This document shows, piece by piece, positions 50,711-59,446 of a stretch of 64,000 nt of DNA. How positions within the stretch are numbered: the first letter of the stretch is position 1; every line of letters starts with the position of its first letter. Origin of the DNA: an uncultured Christensenellaceae bacterium (GTDB lineage: Bacteria; Bacillota; Clostridia; Christensenellales; Pumilibacteraceae); NCBI GenBank assembly GCA_910587455.1, contig CAJULK010000001.1:62001-126000 (forward strand), written 5' to 3'. The notes under the pieces were generated by a model. The model saw only the letters and a list, made by a program, of their open reading frames with translations. It made no database searches and was not told where the DNA came from. Position numbers and translations under genes: made by a program.

Positions 50711-51580
50711 ATGAGTTTCATTCTCGCCACAGACACGTCTTGCGACATATTCAGATCGGAACTTCGCGAACGCAATATAGAGTATAAGCCGCTTATCTAT
50801 ACTATAGACGGCAACGAGAACTTCGACGAGTTTTCGAGCGACGCCGAATACAAGGCGTTCTACGACGAGATCCGCGCGGGCAAAATGCCCACCACTTCGC
50901 AGATTAACATCGCCGAGCACGAAGACTTTTTTACCGAACTTCTTAACAAATACGAAGGCGATCTAATACACATTACGCTGTCGTCCGGGCTTTCGAGCAC
51001 GTACGCGAGCGCCTGCACTGCCGCCGAAACGGTCATGCGGAAAACAGGCAGAAAAATATACGTCGTGGACTCGCTTCAAGCCACGATCGGTCAGCGTCAG
51101 GTCGTTGACGAAGCGCAGCGGCTTCGCGACGGCGGAGTCGACGCCGAGACCGCGGCGGCAAAACTCAAAGACTTTGTGGCGCACCTGCACACTTGGTTCA
51201 TGCCGTACGACCTAATGCACTTAAAGCGCGGCGGCAGAGTTTCGGGTCCCGCGGCGTACATCGGCACGGCGCTCAACATAAAACCGATATTGTTCATTAA
51301 CAAAGTCGGCGGGCTTTCGGTAGTCAAAAAGAAAATCGGCGTCGATAAATGTCTCGCCGATATGACCGCGTCGTTCGTACGCGACGCCGTTCCCGAAGCG
51401 CGCACCGTTTATATCGCAAGCGCGGACAGCGACCACGCCGAAGCTCTTAAACAGCGGATAGAACACGCCCGTCCCGACTGCAAAGTCGTTATCGGCTGGA
51501 TAGGTCCGGTTATCGGCGCGCACACCGGCTGCGGCGCGGTCGGACTGTCTTTCCTCTCGCCCATCCTGCGCGAGATTTGA
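50711..51580 (+). CDS. DegV family fatty-acid-binding protein (second copy)
   Basis: A 289-residue paralogue of the preceding gene with the same motifs: 'ATDTSCDIF', 'GKMPTTSQIN', 'HITLSSGLSST' and the identical block 'LKRGGRVSGPAAYIGTALNIKPI'. Ligand-contact residues differ in the middle and C-terminal thirds, so it may prefer another acyl chain. AGGAG precedes the ATG. Cotranscribed with the first copy and ended by the hairpin at 51633. Confidence 0.93.
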   Translation: MSFILATDTSCDIFRSELRERNIEYKPLIYTIDGNENFDEFSSDAEYKAFYDEIRAGKMPTTSQINIAEHEDFFTELLNKYEGDLIHITLSSGLSSTYASACTAAETVMRKTGRKIYVVDSLQATIGQRQVVDEAQRLRDGGVDAETAAAKLKDFVAHLHTWFMPYDLMHLKRGGRVSGPAAYIGTALNIKPILFINKVGGLSVVKKKIGVDKCLADMTASFVRDAVPEARTVYIASADSDHAEALKQRIEHARPDCKVVIGWIGPVIGAHTGCGAVGLSFLSPILREI

Positions 51581-51632
51581 TTTTGCCTTTCCCCTGATGC
51601 GGTTTTATAGTCAACGCATCTCCTTAATATAG

Positions 51633-51657
51633 CCCGCGCCTCGTGCGCGGGTTTTTT
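51633..51657 (+). terminator. Terminator after the degV pair
   Basis: CCCGCGC-CTCGT-GCGCGGG stem followed by TTTTTT. Confidence 0.88.
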
Positions 51658-51708
51658 ATTGTTTTCCCATCGGTGCCGATCCAAACCCGATCCCGTCCCG
51701 AAAAATAA

Positions 51709-51737
51709 TTGACAAACGCCGTCGAGCGTGATAAACT
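51709..51737 (+). promoter_or_regulatory. Promoter of the FtsB/DivIC gene, leaderless geometry
   Basis: TTGACA (51709-51714), a 17-bp spacer, TAAACT (51732-51737) with extended TGA, then six bases to the ATG at 51744. Confidence 0.72.
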
Positions 51738-51743
51738 GTCGGT

Positions 51744-52025
51744 ATGAAACGTCAGCTTAACAAATCGGTGATAAAAATCATCGTCGCGGCGCTCGCGGTT
51801 TTTCTCGTACTGCTCATCGTCGCTCTTATAGTAAACCTCGCCAAGCTCGGCGCGGCAAACAGCCGAAAAAGCGAGCTCGCCGAAAAAGCCGCCAAGCTCG
51901 ACGGGATCATAGCCGAAAACGGCACGCTCATCGACTATTGTTCGTCGCCCGAGTTTATAGAAAATTACGCGCGCGAATATCTCGACATGATCTACCGCGG
52001 CGAAATAATCATAGGAATAAAATAG
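51744..52025 (+). CDS. Septum formation initiator (FtsB/DivIC family)
   Basis: A 93-residue bitopic membrane protein: a short basic cytoplasmic end, one helix (residues about 10-32), a heptad-like segment (SRKSELAEKAAKLDGII) and the conserved 'PEFIENYAREYLDMI' block of DivIC/FtsB. In the divisome it bridges FtsL and DivIB. ATG after the -10 box by six bases, no Shine-Dalgarno. The ppx-like gene follows and is probably cotranscribed. Confidence 0.9.
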   Translation: MKRQLNKSVIKIIVAALAVFLVLLIVALIVNLAKLGAANSRKSELAEKAAKLDGIIAENGTLIDYCSSPEFIENYAREYLDMIYRGEIIIGIK

Positions 52026-52077
52026 CTCTGCTTCGGCGACGGTCAACGTCGCCGTATTCGTATTAAAGGATATTTAT

Positions 52078-52920
52078 ATGCGCGCTGCAATCGACATAGG
52101 CTCGAACTCCGTCCGCCTCGCCATGTCCGACGGAACTGTCACGTCCGAAATAACCAAGCTCGCCGACGGCATAGAGCGTACGGGCGCGCTGTCGCCGGCA
52201 GGCGTTGCGGCGACGCTCGATGCGCTCTCGGCATTTGCCGCGCGCTGCCGCGGCTGCGAAAGCGTCGTCGCGTTTGCTACGGAAGCCGTACGACGCGCGT
52301 CCGACGGGCATGAGTTCATTGCCCAAGCCAAGGCGCGCACAGGGTTGAACATAATTCTGCTCTCGCCCGACGACGAAGCGCGGCTCGCTCTTTTCGGCGC
52401 CGCAAAGCCGAACGGCGCCGTCACGGTATGCGATCTCGGCGGCGGCAGCATGGAAGTAATATCGTCGGCAGACGGCGTTTCGCCCGAATATGCCGAGAGC
52501 TTGCAGCTCGGTGTGGTCGTGCTCAAAAACAGATACAACGGCGATTACCGCGCAGCTATAGACGAAGCGCCGTCGCTCGTCGCGAAGTTCGGCAAGATAA
52601 AAGACTACCCTCTCGTCCTTTCGGGCGGAAGCGCATGCGCGATAGCCGCGGGGATGTTGCGCCAAGCCGTATATGACAAAACCGAGATCGACGGAGCGCG
52701 TTTTACGGCGCGCGAGCTCGACGACTTTATGCCGATAGCACTGTCCGAAAAACTGCCCGTGCTCCGACCTGTATGCGCACGGCGCGCCGACACCGTTCCG
52801 TACGGCGCGATCATTCTTCAAGCGCTTATCAACCACATAGGCGTTACCGAATTTACCGTATCCGATTCGGGCAATCTCGACGCCGTTCTCGGCGGATTCG
52901 AGCTTAACCGAAACAAATAG
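52078..52920 (+). CDS. Ppx/GppA phosphatase family protein
   Basis: A 280-residue member of the actin-like ASKHA fold family. Phosphate 1 loop is 'AIDIGSNSVRLAMSD', phosphate 2 is 'VCDLGGGSMEV', and 'LVLSGGSACA' closes the site. This short form (about 280-310) occurs in Firmicutes and acts as exopolyphosphatase or pppGpp phosphohydrolase. AAAGGA precedes the ATG. The second domain found in Escherichia Ppx is absent. Confidence 0.92.
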   Translation: MRAAIDIGSNSVRLAMSDGTVTSEITKLADGIERTGALSPAGVAATLDALSAFAARCRGCESVVAFATEAVRRASDGHEFIAQAKARTGLNIILLSPDDEARLALFGAAKPNGAVTVCDLGGGSMEVISSADGVSPEYAESLQLGVVVLKNRYNGDYRAAIDEAPSLVAKFGKIKDYPLVLSGGSACAIAAGMLRQAVYDKTEIDGARFTARELDDFMPIALSEKLPVLRPVCARRADTVPYGAIILQALINHIGVTEFTVSDSGNLDAVLGGFELNRNK

Positions 52921-52924
52921 AAAC

Positions 52925-52960
52925 AAGCCCCGCCGAACACGTTTTTTCGACGGGGCTTTT
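52925..52960. terminator. Bidirectional terminator between ppx and gerQ-like gene
   Basis: AAGCCCCG / CGGGGCTT outer stem with a CGAA/TTCG inner stem and a T-run on each side. Confidence 0.75.
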
Positions 52961-52982
52961 GGTTCGGGCACTTTGCTTTATA

Positions 52983-53231
52983 TCAGAAAAACGTCACGAA
53001 CTTTATCGCGTATATGTCGGCAAGAAATATCTTGTCGCCGCAGGAAACACCCACGTAAGCGTTTCCGACTATGTAAATATCGCCCGTGATCGACTGTATC
53101 GACCCGTTGAAAAGCGAAATCTCGATTTTCGCGCGCTTACCTATGTTTGCGGCAAAAAGCTGTTTCCATGTTCCGATGTTGGATTCGGAATTGAAATCGG
53201 GCATGGGGTCGGGGAAATTGATGTCTTGCAT
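52983..53231 (-). CDS. GerQ-like spore coat protein
   Basis: An 82-residue protein with an LSm-like beta fold: 'TWKQLFAANIGKRAKIEISL' resembles GerQ's 'YIENILRLNRGK', and 'FLADIYAIKFVTF' resembles its 'LLMVYLDYVTF'. In Bacillus gerQ neighbours cwlJ, and GerQ is needed for CwlJ to reach the spore cortex; the same order (cwlJ then gerQ) appears here. Length and similarity are moderate, so the name rests partly on context. AAAGGAG precedes the ATG. Confidence 0.72.
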   Translation of the reverse strand: MQDINFPDPMPDFNSESNIGTWKQLFAANIGKRAKIEISLFNGSIQSITGDIYIVGNAYVGVSCGDKIFLADIYAIKFVTFF

Positions 53232-53300
53232 ATCTTAAACTCCTTTTCGGTTTTATATAATTACAAAGTTCGCAGACGCGGCAGAAATTTTGTAGTTCGT

Positions 53301-53711
53301 TCAGGTCGAATAATATGAGTCGGTAGGCGCATAAAAGCAGTGATTGCCTATGCGCGTATAAAGTCTGCCGTTGTTGTTGGGAAAATTCTGTCTGCATATC
53401 TCCGAATACGGATTGAAAAACCACAGCGAATTGCCGACGGCGCCCAGCCGTCCGCCGCCGAGCGCCCACTGCGCTATGTCGTAGTGAATACTGTCGGGCA
53501 GAATGTTGAATACGCTTTGCGGTTGGTCGGTAGCACATTCGAATTGCCGCGGCGCAAAAACGACGTCGCTCACGGTGTTGTATCTGCCGTACTCGCCTGC
53601 CGAAGCATTAACTCTGTTCATGACGACGGACGCAACGGCGCGCATACCGTTCTCGCCCTCGCCGCCCGCTTCGCACTTGATCAGCCTCGCCAAAAGTTCC
53701 AATTCATTCAT
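53301..53711 (-). CDS. Cell wall hydrolase CwlJ/SleB type (spore cortex lytic)
   Basis: A 136-residue Hydrolase_2 domain protein. It has 'ARLIKCEAGGEGENGMRAVASVVMNRV', in which the Glu of KCEAGGEG is the catalytic acid of the family, and 'WFFNPYSEICRQ' and 'NHCFYAP' at the end. It has no signal peptide or spore-binding repeat, matching CwlJ, which depends on GerQ, encoded downstream. Hydrolysis of spore cortex peptidoglycan in germination is expected. The ATG has no Shine-Dalgarno; TATAAA lies five bases upstream. Confidence 0.9.
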   Translation of the reverse strand: MNELELLARLIKCEAGGEGENGMRAVASVVMNRVNASAGEYGRYNTVSDVVFAPRQFECATDQPQSVFNILPDSIHYDIAQWALGGGRLGAVGNSLWFFNPYSEICRQNFPNNNGRLYTRIGNHCFYAPTDSYYST

Positions 53712-53762
53712 ACCGTTTTATATATGCGGCGAAACGAACGCATGTGATAAAAATCCGCACGC

Positions 53763-53803
53763 AAAAAACGTCCGGGCGCGTTTTCGGCTTCCGAACGTTT
53801 TTT
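53763..53803. terminator. Terminator after the DUF1893 operon
   Basis: AAAAAACGT / ACGTTTTTT outer stem around an inner GC-rich hairpin. Located between the DUF1893 stop and the cwlJ start. Confidence 0.65.
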
Positions 53804-53827
53804 CGAACCTATAGATTCACATCGAGA

Positions 53828-54259
53828 TCATTCCTGCTTGCCCGCTCCAAGCGCGGCGAGAGTCTTTCGCACCGCGGCAAGCGCCTCGAACGGATCGTCT
53901 ATATCCGCGACAGCCTTTTCCATGGGGCACGATCCGTCGCCGCGGCGATTTATTATATGCGGCGCGAGAGTGCCGTATGTCAGGCGTATGCCGCGCTTTC
54001 GGCAAACTTCGACCGCACCCTCGCTCGCAACGCACGCGTACAGCTCGGCGATGCCGAGAACGGCGTACAACATCGCTGCGGCCTTGCCGACGACTTTATC
54101 CGCCGCGATATAGCCGCGAAGTTCTCTGCCGCCGTCTATGAGTTCCACGAGCGGTTTTACTCCGCGCTCGCGGCTTGTAATAAGCGCCTCGCCGTCCGTC
54201 AAAGCCAAAGTCGGTCCGTCGGACGCGAGCAACGCTTTTATATAATCCATGCCGTACAT
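53828..54259 (-). CDS. DUF1893 domain protein
   Basis: A 143-residue protein (from ATG 54259) of the DUF1893 family, whose fold resembles cytidine deaminases but without an assigned role. 'LALTDGEALITSRERGVKPLVELI' type text and 'GYIAADKVVGKAAAMLYAVLG' are characteristic, and two Cys (ACVAS, EVCRKRGI) are conserved. It starts two bases after the ECF S-component stop, so the two are cotranscribed. A ligand-processing role for the transported vitamin is possible but unproven. Confidence 0.8.
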   Translation of the reverse strand: MYGMDYIKALLASDGPTLALTDGEALITSRERGVKPLVELIDGGRELRGYIAADKVVGKAAAMLYAVLGIAELYACVASEGAVEVCRKRGIRLTYGTLAPHIINRRGDGSCPMEKAVADIDDPFEALAAVRKTLAALGAGKQE

Positions 54260-54260
54260 A

Positions 54261-54845
54261 TTACGCGCGGTCACGGTCGCGGTTTATCGCAGCCGACAGC
54301 CCCATTACGATAAACGGCGCAGCAACGGCTTGGAGTACGAGACCGATAAATCCGGTTTGGATCTGCGCCCAAACCATAGAAACGGACAACGGCGAAACAG
54401 ATTGAAACACCGCCGCCGTAACGACGAATACCGTTCTTCCGCATACCGCCGCCAAGAGAACGGCGGGGAACGCCATCCACGAATTCTTTTCGATACGCTT
54501 GGAAAATGCGCCCGATACCGCGGCGAATACCGCAAGTTCCGCGATCATGTAAGGAAGCCGCACCGCCGCGGGCATAGGATTGCCGAAAGCGAGCGTTATA
54601 AGAAAACTGACAACGGGCGAAAGCACGCCTACCCCTAGCCCCCATTTCCAACCGAGTATACATCCGCCTATCAGCACGGGCAAGTACATGGGAAGCCATT
54701 TTACGCCGCCGCTCGCGCCGAAAGCGGCGTGCACTGCCTGCGGCAAAATCACGGCAAGCGCCACAAGCCCCGCCGATACGAGCATCTTTACGGTTATTTT
54801 GAGTTTGAAACTCAAATTTCTTCTTGTCAATACAGCGTCCAACAT
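54261..54845 (-). CDS. ECF transporter S component
   Basis: A 194-residue membrane protein with about six helices. The 'SFKLKITVKMLVSAGLVALAVILPQ' start and 'PMYLPVLIGGCILGWKWGLGVGVLSPVVSFL' block are typical of substrate-binding S units of energy-coupling factor transporters for vitamins or metals. The EcfAAT module must be elsewhere. The ATG at 54845 overlaps the aldo/keto reductase region closely, with AGGAG upstream. Substrate cannot be told from the sequence. Confidence 0.85.
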   Translation of the reverse strand: MLDAVLTRRNLSFKLKITVKMLVSAGLVALAVILPQAVHAAFGASGGVKWLPMYLPVLIGGCILGWKWGLGVGVLSPVVSFLITLAFGNPMPAAVRLPYMIAELAVFAAVSGAFSKRIEKNSWMAFPAVLLAAVCGRTVFVVTAAVFQSVSPLSVSMVWAQIQTGFIGLVLQAVAAPFIVMGLSAAINRDRDRA

Positions 54846-54846
54846 T

Positions 54847-55986
54847 TTAATCGCTCTCCTTTAATCTTTTTGTGAAGTCGGTCATCATTTCGGATATTTT
54901 GATTCCCTGCGGACAGACCTTTTCGCAGCTTTTGCAGCCGACGCAAGAATCCGGCTTTTTGTCGTCTGCATACGACAGAAGCGCCATAGGCGCAATGAAT
55001 CCGCCGTCCGTAAAAATGTGTTCGTTATACAGCTTGATAAGTTCGGGAATATCGAGTTCTTTGGGACAGTGACTCGTGCAGTACCTGCATGCCGTGCAAG
55101 GGAGTTTCGTTCTGCCCGTCATCCTGTCCGCAATGCCGAAAAGCGTGCGCATTTCCGCGTCGTTAAGCGGCTTGTCCTCTGCAAACGTTTTAATGTTGTC
55201 CTTTACCTGAGCCATGTCCGACATGCCCGAAAGTATAACGGAGATCTGCGGTATGCTCTGCAAAAACCGGAACGCCCAAGCGGGCACGCCCTCGTCGGGG
55301 CGCAACGCTTTCAGCGCGGCTTCGTCTCCTTTCGCAAGGCTTACGAGCTTGCCGCCGCGCAGCGGCTCCATTACCCATACGGGAATGTTATAGCTTGCGA
55401 GAAGCTGCGTTTTCTCTTTGGCGTTCTGAAACTCCCAGTCGAGATAATTTATCTGAAGCTGTCCGAATTCCATATATTCGCCGTACTTTTCGAGAAAGCG
55501 CTTTAATATCGCGTAATCGCCGTGTCCCGAAAATCCGAGGTGCTTGATCCGCCCGTTTTTCTTCTGCGCCGCAAGATACTCGAATATGCCGTACTTCTCG
55601 TCGAGATACGCGTCGATATTCATTTCGCACACGTTATGAAACAGATAGAAATCGAAGTAATCGACTCCGCACTTTTTGAGCTGCGTTTCGAAAATGCTTT
55701 CGACCTTATCCATATTGGCAAGGTCGTAGCCGGGGAACTTGCTCGCGAGATAAAAACTTTCCCGCGGATACTTTTTGAGTATCTTACCCATAACCGTTTC
55801 GGAATTGCCGTCGTGATAACCCCACGCCGTGTCGTAATAATTTACGCCGTTCTTCATGGCGTAATCGACCATTTTCTCCGCCTCGGCTTCATCGATGTCG
55901 GCATACACTCCGTTCTTGACGGGCAGACGCATACAGCCGAACCCGAGCGCCGACAGCTTTTTGCCTTGAAACTCTCTGTAAATCAT
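54847..55986 (-). CDS. Aldo/keto reductase with C-terminal 4Fe-4S domain
   Basis: A 379-residue protein. The N-terminal 280 residues are an aldo/keto reductase barrel with the 'GVNYYDTAWGYHDGNSE' catalytic region, 'IKHLGFSGHG' and 'VWVMEPLRGG'. The C-terminal 90 residues carry ferredoxin-like cysteines 'CTACRYCTSHCPKEL' and 'CVGCKSCEKVCPQGI', forming two clusters. This fused form is common in anaerobes, and its electron donor and aldehyde substrate are unknown. A very strong AAGGAGG precedes the ATG. Confidence 0.95.
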   Translation of the reverse strand: MIYREFQGKKLSALGFGCMRLPVKNGVYADIDEAEAEKMVDYAMKNGVNYYDTAWGYHDGNSETVMGKILKKYPRESFYLASKFPGYDLANMDKVESIFETQLKKCGVDYFDFYLFHNVCEMNIDAYLDEKYGIFEYLAAQKKNGRIKHLGFSGHGDYAILKRFLEKYGEYMEFGQLQINYLDWEFQNAKEKTQLLASYNIPVWVMEPLRGGKLVSLAKGDEAALKALRPDEGVPAWAFRFLQSIPQISVILSGMSDMAQVKDNIKTFAEDKPLNDAEMRTLFGIADRMTGRTKLPCTACRYCTSHCPKELDIPELIKLYNEHIFTDGGFIAPMALLSYADDKKPDSCVGCKSCEKVCPQGIKISEMMTDFTKRLKESD

Positions 55987-56051
55987 TTTACCTCCTTTTT
56001 TTGATTTTCATATTATTTAGGCTTGACATCCGACCGCAACACAGCCGTCCG

Positions 56052-56912
56052 TCAAAACATAACGAGAAGAAACCCCGACAATACGCCCACAAACAGCGCA
56101 AACGCGGGCAGCTTGCTTTTCCACATAAGAATTGACTCGGGCAGCAGTTCGCCGAACACGACATACAGCATAGCGCCGCTCGCAAAGCCCAAAGACAGCA
56201 CGAGCATGATATCGTTTATACCGCCCAACGCAAAACCTATGAGCGCGCCGAACACGGTGGGCAGCCCGCTGAGCGCGGTCAGAAGCGTAGCCTTGACCTT
56301 GCCCATGCCGCCCGAGATAAGCGGCACGGATACCGCCATTCCCTCGGGGATATTGTGCAGTCCTATGACTACCGCCATTATGAATCCGCTGCTCGAAAAC
56401 AGGCTCGACGCGACGTCGCTTTCCGTCGCGTACGACGCGCCTATGACCATGCCCTCGGGCAGATTGTGCAATGCGATAGCCGTCATCATCACAAGCCCCG
56501 CCACAAACAGATTGGTCTTGGCTTTTTTATGCGTTTCGAGATGGTTGGAATGGATGAGCTCGTCGAGGTCGTCCGCCGTAGCGGGATGGTTTTCGTCTAT
56601 ATGCTTTACTTCGCGGTTTGTGCGTTTATCGATAATAAAATTAAGAAGATATACCACGCCGTAACCGACAACAACCGCCGCAACTACTATCGCGGGCGTG
56701 TACGACGGAAGAGCGCCCTCGTTCATCATGGCTATAGGCTCGCTCATAAGATCGAAGCACACTACGGCGAGCATGATGCCTGCGGCGAAAGAAAGCAGCA
56801 GACTGACCGTCTTGTTAGACTCGCGCCTGAGCACCGCCCCGACTGCGCCGCCCAGTCCCGTGCCGACTACGCCCGATATGAATGTTATTACGATTATCGC
56901 TAAGTATTCCAT
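56052..56912 (-). CDS. ZIP family metal transporter
   Basis: A 286-residue ZIP transporter with eight predicted helices and metal sites 'HNLPEGMVIGA' (helix 4) and 'HNIPEGMAVSVP' (helix 5). A His-containing loop (HIDENHPATADDLDELIHSNHLETHKKAK) lies between helices 3 and 4. It probably takes up zinc, iron or manganese into the cytoplasm. The start is the ATG at 56912 (MEYLAIIVITFISG); upstream codons are within the promoter. A palindromic site overlaps the -10 region. Confidence 0.93.
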   Translation of the reverse strand: MEYLAIIVITFISGVVGTGLGGAVGAVLRRESNKTVSLLLSFAAGIMLAVVCFDLMSEPIAMMNEGALPSYTPAIVVAAVVVGYGVVYLLNFIIDKRTNREVKHIDENHPATADDLDELIHSNHLETHKKAKTNLFVAGLVMMTAIALHNLPEGMVIGASYATESDVASSLFSSSGFIMAVVIGLHNIPEGMAVSVPLISGGMGKVKATLLTALSGLPTVFGALIGFALGGINDIMLVLSLGFASGAMLYVVFGELLPESILMWKSKLPAFALFVGVLSGFLLVMF

Positions 56913-56964
56913 GCGGGCGACTGTCCTTTCGGGAGATTTCGGATCGAGCGGCTCACTCGACCGT

Positions 56965-56988
56965 GCATATATAATATCGCATATATGC
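56965..56988. promoter_or_regulatory. Inverted repeat over the zip promoter
   Basis: GCATATAT-N8-ATATATGC overlaps the -10 box (minus-strand TATTAT at 56971-56976). A metalloregulator operator is plausible. Confidence 0.55.
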
Positions 56989-56999
56989 TCACAAAGCAA
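56971..56999 (-). promoter_or_regulatory. Promoter of the ZIP transporter gene
   Basis: On the minus strand, TTGCTT (56994-56999), a 17-bp spacer and TATTAT (56971-56976). Confidence 0.6.
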
Positions 57000-57097
57000 G
57001 CACACGGAGGCGATCGGACGATATTTGCGAAAAAACCGACTTTCGGCTATCCGCGAACACAAGCTACAACCCGCCGTATCTGCGCAAATCGGCTGCG

Positions 57098-59287
57098 CTA
57101 TCTCTTTTCAGCGAGTATTTTGGAAACGGTCTGTAAAAGCAGCGGCACGTCCAGCGGTTTTGCGAGATGTTCGTCCATACCGCATTCTATCGAAGCGCGC
57201 CTATCCACGTCGAACGCATTGGCAGACAGAGCTACTATCGGCAGCCGCGAATGTGCGGGGTCGTCGAGTTTGCGGATAGCGCGCGTCGCTTCCCTTCCGT
57301 CCATGACGGGCATTTGTATATCCATAAGAACGAGCGCATACTCGCGCGGCGCAGAAGCCCGAACTTTATCGACGGCGATCCTGCCGTTTGCGGCGGTATC
57401 TACCTCGAATCCCAACTCCTCGAGAATTTCCGTTTCTATCTCGAGATTGATCTCGTTGTCGTCTACGAGCAAGATCTTTTTGTCGGCGAGATCCGCGTCG
57501 TTTCCATCCGCCGCGCAAGCGTCGTTTTTCGGAAGCCTGAACCCGAGCGTGACGGTGAACGTGCTACCCGTTCCGACCTCGCTCGCGACTTCTATATGTC
57601 CGCCCATAGATTCGGTTATATGCTTGGCAATGGTAAGCCCCAGCCCCGTGCCGTAAACGCCGCTGAACGTCGTATTCTTTTCGCGCTCGAACGGTTCGAA
57701 TATGCGCGGAAGTACTTCGGGCGATATACCTATCCCGTCGTCTGTGATCTCGAATTTGTATGTCGCGAACTCTTCGACGCTGGCGTCGCGCTCGGTAACG
57801 GCAACGGTGACGTGTCCGCCGTTTTCGGTATACGTAACGGCGTTGCTCGCAAGATGCGTCAACAGCTGTTTGAGCTTGTCTTTGTCGCCGAGCACGGCGT
57901 CGTGAGTGATTGCGCTTTTCAATTCGACGGATATGTTTTTCTGTTTTGCTCTCTGCGAGATCGAAGCACACACTTCACACATCAATTCGGACACCGAACA
58001 CTCCGCTTCGAGAAGCGGCATGTCCTGCGCTTCCGTATACGAAAGCGCGAGAACTTTATCCACGAGATCGAGCATCTGCTTACCCGTCTCTTCTATCCTG
58101 TCAAGATAGCTGCGCAGAACTTCGGCATTGTTTATATTATTGCGTGCGAGCATTGTGAATCCGAATATCGCGTTGAGCGGCGTACGCATATCGTGCGACA
58201 TGTTGGAAAGAAACGAGTTTTTTGCGACTTCCGCCACTCGCGCGTTGCGAAGCGCGTCCTCGAGAATCTGCTTGTGCTTAATCTCCTGCAAAACTTCGAC
58301 GTCGATGTTGCGGTAACCCATAACGAGCTTGCCTATGCGCTCGCCGTCGCCCACATTAGCCATACGCAGCTGCAAATATTTTGTCTCGCCGTTTTGAATA
58401 CAGCGGTAATTGACGTAAAAAGTAGGCGATTCGCCCATCTTTTTGATAATATATTCGGGTGACGTCCGCTCTAATACAAGCCCGCGGTCGTCGGGGTGCA
58501 CCCAACACTCCGCATAGTCGCGCAAAAACCGCCGAAACGGTTTTGCCTGCAATTTCTTTTCGAACTGACGCTCGAGCCGCGTGCTCAATCTGTACGGAAG
58601 AACGAGATCGGCGTCCATATCGGCATACAGAATAGATTCGTAATTTATGCTCAGCCCCTCGATAACTTCGAGCCGCTGCAAGTGCTCTTGACGAATGAGT
58701 TTACGTTCTTTGTCGTATTCTTCGATGAGCGTCTTAAGCTTTTGCACCTTTTCGTTCTTGGCGCTCATTAGCGCGAAACGACGTGTTATCTTATCGGTGG
58801 CGTCCGTGACGAACACATAAAACATGTCGCCCATCGACGCGCTGTGCACATAATGCCCGAAGTCCTCTACCCACCGCACGGTGCCGTCTTTGCGCAAAAT
58901 ACGGTATTCCACATAATCGAGCTCGTCTTGATTGTGCGCTATCTGCTCGTGTATGCTCGCTTCCACCCGTTCTATATCGTCCGGATGCACCATGCCCGTA
59001 AACGTATTGCCTGTAAGTTTCTCGAACTCGGCAAACGACCCGCAACCGAAAATGCGCAGCAGCGCTTTATTGACGAACAGGATCTTTTTGGTATCGTCTC
59101 TGTATATAAAAAATCCGCCGGGGATCTCGTCTACAAACTCTTTGAGTTCCGCCGCGAGATCGGCGCAATGCAAAACACCCGCTTCGCCCGAAACGGAATC
59201 GCTCCCCGACGTATCGTTGCCGCGACGAGTGTCAAAGAATGAAACCAACTGCCGTATAAGTCCGCGCTCGTCTTCTTTCCTGTCCAT
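57098..59287 (-). CDS. Hybrid sensor histidine kinase (PAS, HisKA, HATPase, receiver)
   Basis: A 729-residue protein without membrane segments. A PAS domain (residues about 50-165, 'HPDDIERVEASIHEQI' and 'VEYRILRKDGTVRWVE') is followed by a second PAS-like region. Then come HisKA with 'FLSNMSHDMRTPLNAIFGF' (phospho-His) and a HATPase with 'LASNAVTYTENGG', 'DDGIGISPE' and 'GTGLGLTIAK'. A C-terminal receiver has 'ILLVDDNEIN' and 'VLMDIQMPVMDG'. The phosphorelay output partner is not encoded nearby. The ATG has CGGAG upstream. Confidence 0.94.
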   Translation of the reverse strand: MDRKEDERGLIRQLVSFFDTRRGNDTSGSDSVSGEAGVLHCADLAAELKEFVDEIPGGFFIYRDDTKKILFVNKALLRIFGCGSFAEFEKLTGNTFTGMVHPDDIERVEASIHEQIAHNQDELDYVEYRILRKDGTVRWVEDFGHYVHSASMGDMFYVFVTDATDKITRRFALMSAKNEKVQKLKTLIEEYDKERKLIRQEHLQRLEVIEGLSINYESILYADMDADLVLPYRLSTRLERQFEKKLQAKPFRRFLRDYAECWVHPDDRGLVLERTSPEYIIKKMGESPTFYVNYRCIQNGETKYLQLRMANVGDGERIGKLVMGYRNIDVEVLQEIKHKQILEDALRNARVAEVAKNSFLSNMSHDMRTPLNAIFGFTMLARNNINNAEVLRSYLDRIEETGKQMLDLVDKVLALSYTEAQDMPLLEAECSVSELMCEVCASISQRAKQKNISVELKSAITHDAVLGDKDKLKQLLTHLASNAVTYTENGGHVTVAVTERDASVEEFATYKFEITDDGIGISPEVLPRIFEPFEREKNTTFSGVYGTGLGLTIAKHITESMGGHIEVASEVGTGSTFTVTLGFRLPKNDACAADGNDADLADKKILLVDDNEINLEIETEILEELGFEVDTAANGRIAVDKVRASAPREYALVLMDIQMPVMDGREATRAIRKLDDPAHSRLPIVALSANAFDVDRRASIECGMDEHLAKPLDVPLLLQTVSKILAEKR

Positions 59288-59306
59288 ACAATCTCCGTAT
59301 GTTTAC

Positions 59307-59336
59307 ATTTTATCACAATGCGCATGCGTTTGTCAA
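59307..59336 (-). promoter_or_regulatory. Promoter of the hybrid kinase gene
   Basis: On the minus strand, TTGACA (59331-59336), an 18-bp spacer and TAAAAT (59307-59312) with extended TGA. Confidence 0.7.
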
Positions 59337-59446
59337 CCTGCGATCCGCATATTATCGGCGCGCGCGTTTTCTATAATTACCGCATTTTTCGGGCATACTT
59401 TACTTATACCTACATTTCGAAAATACAGCAAAAAGGATACGCAAAA

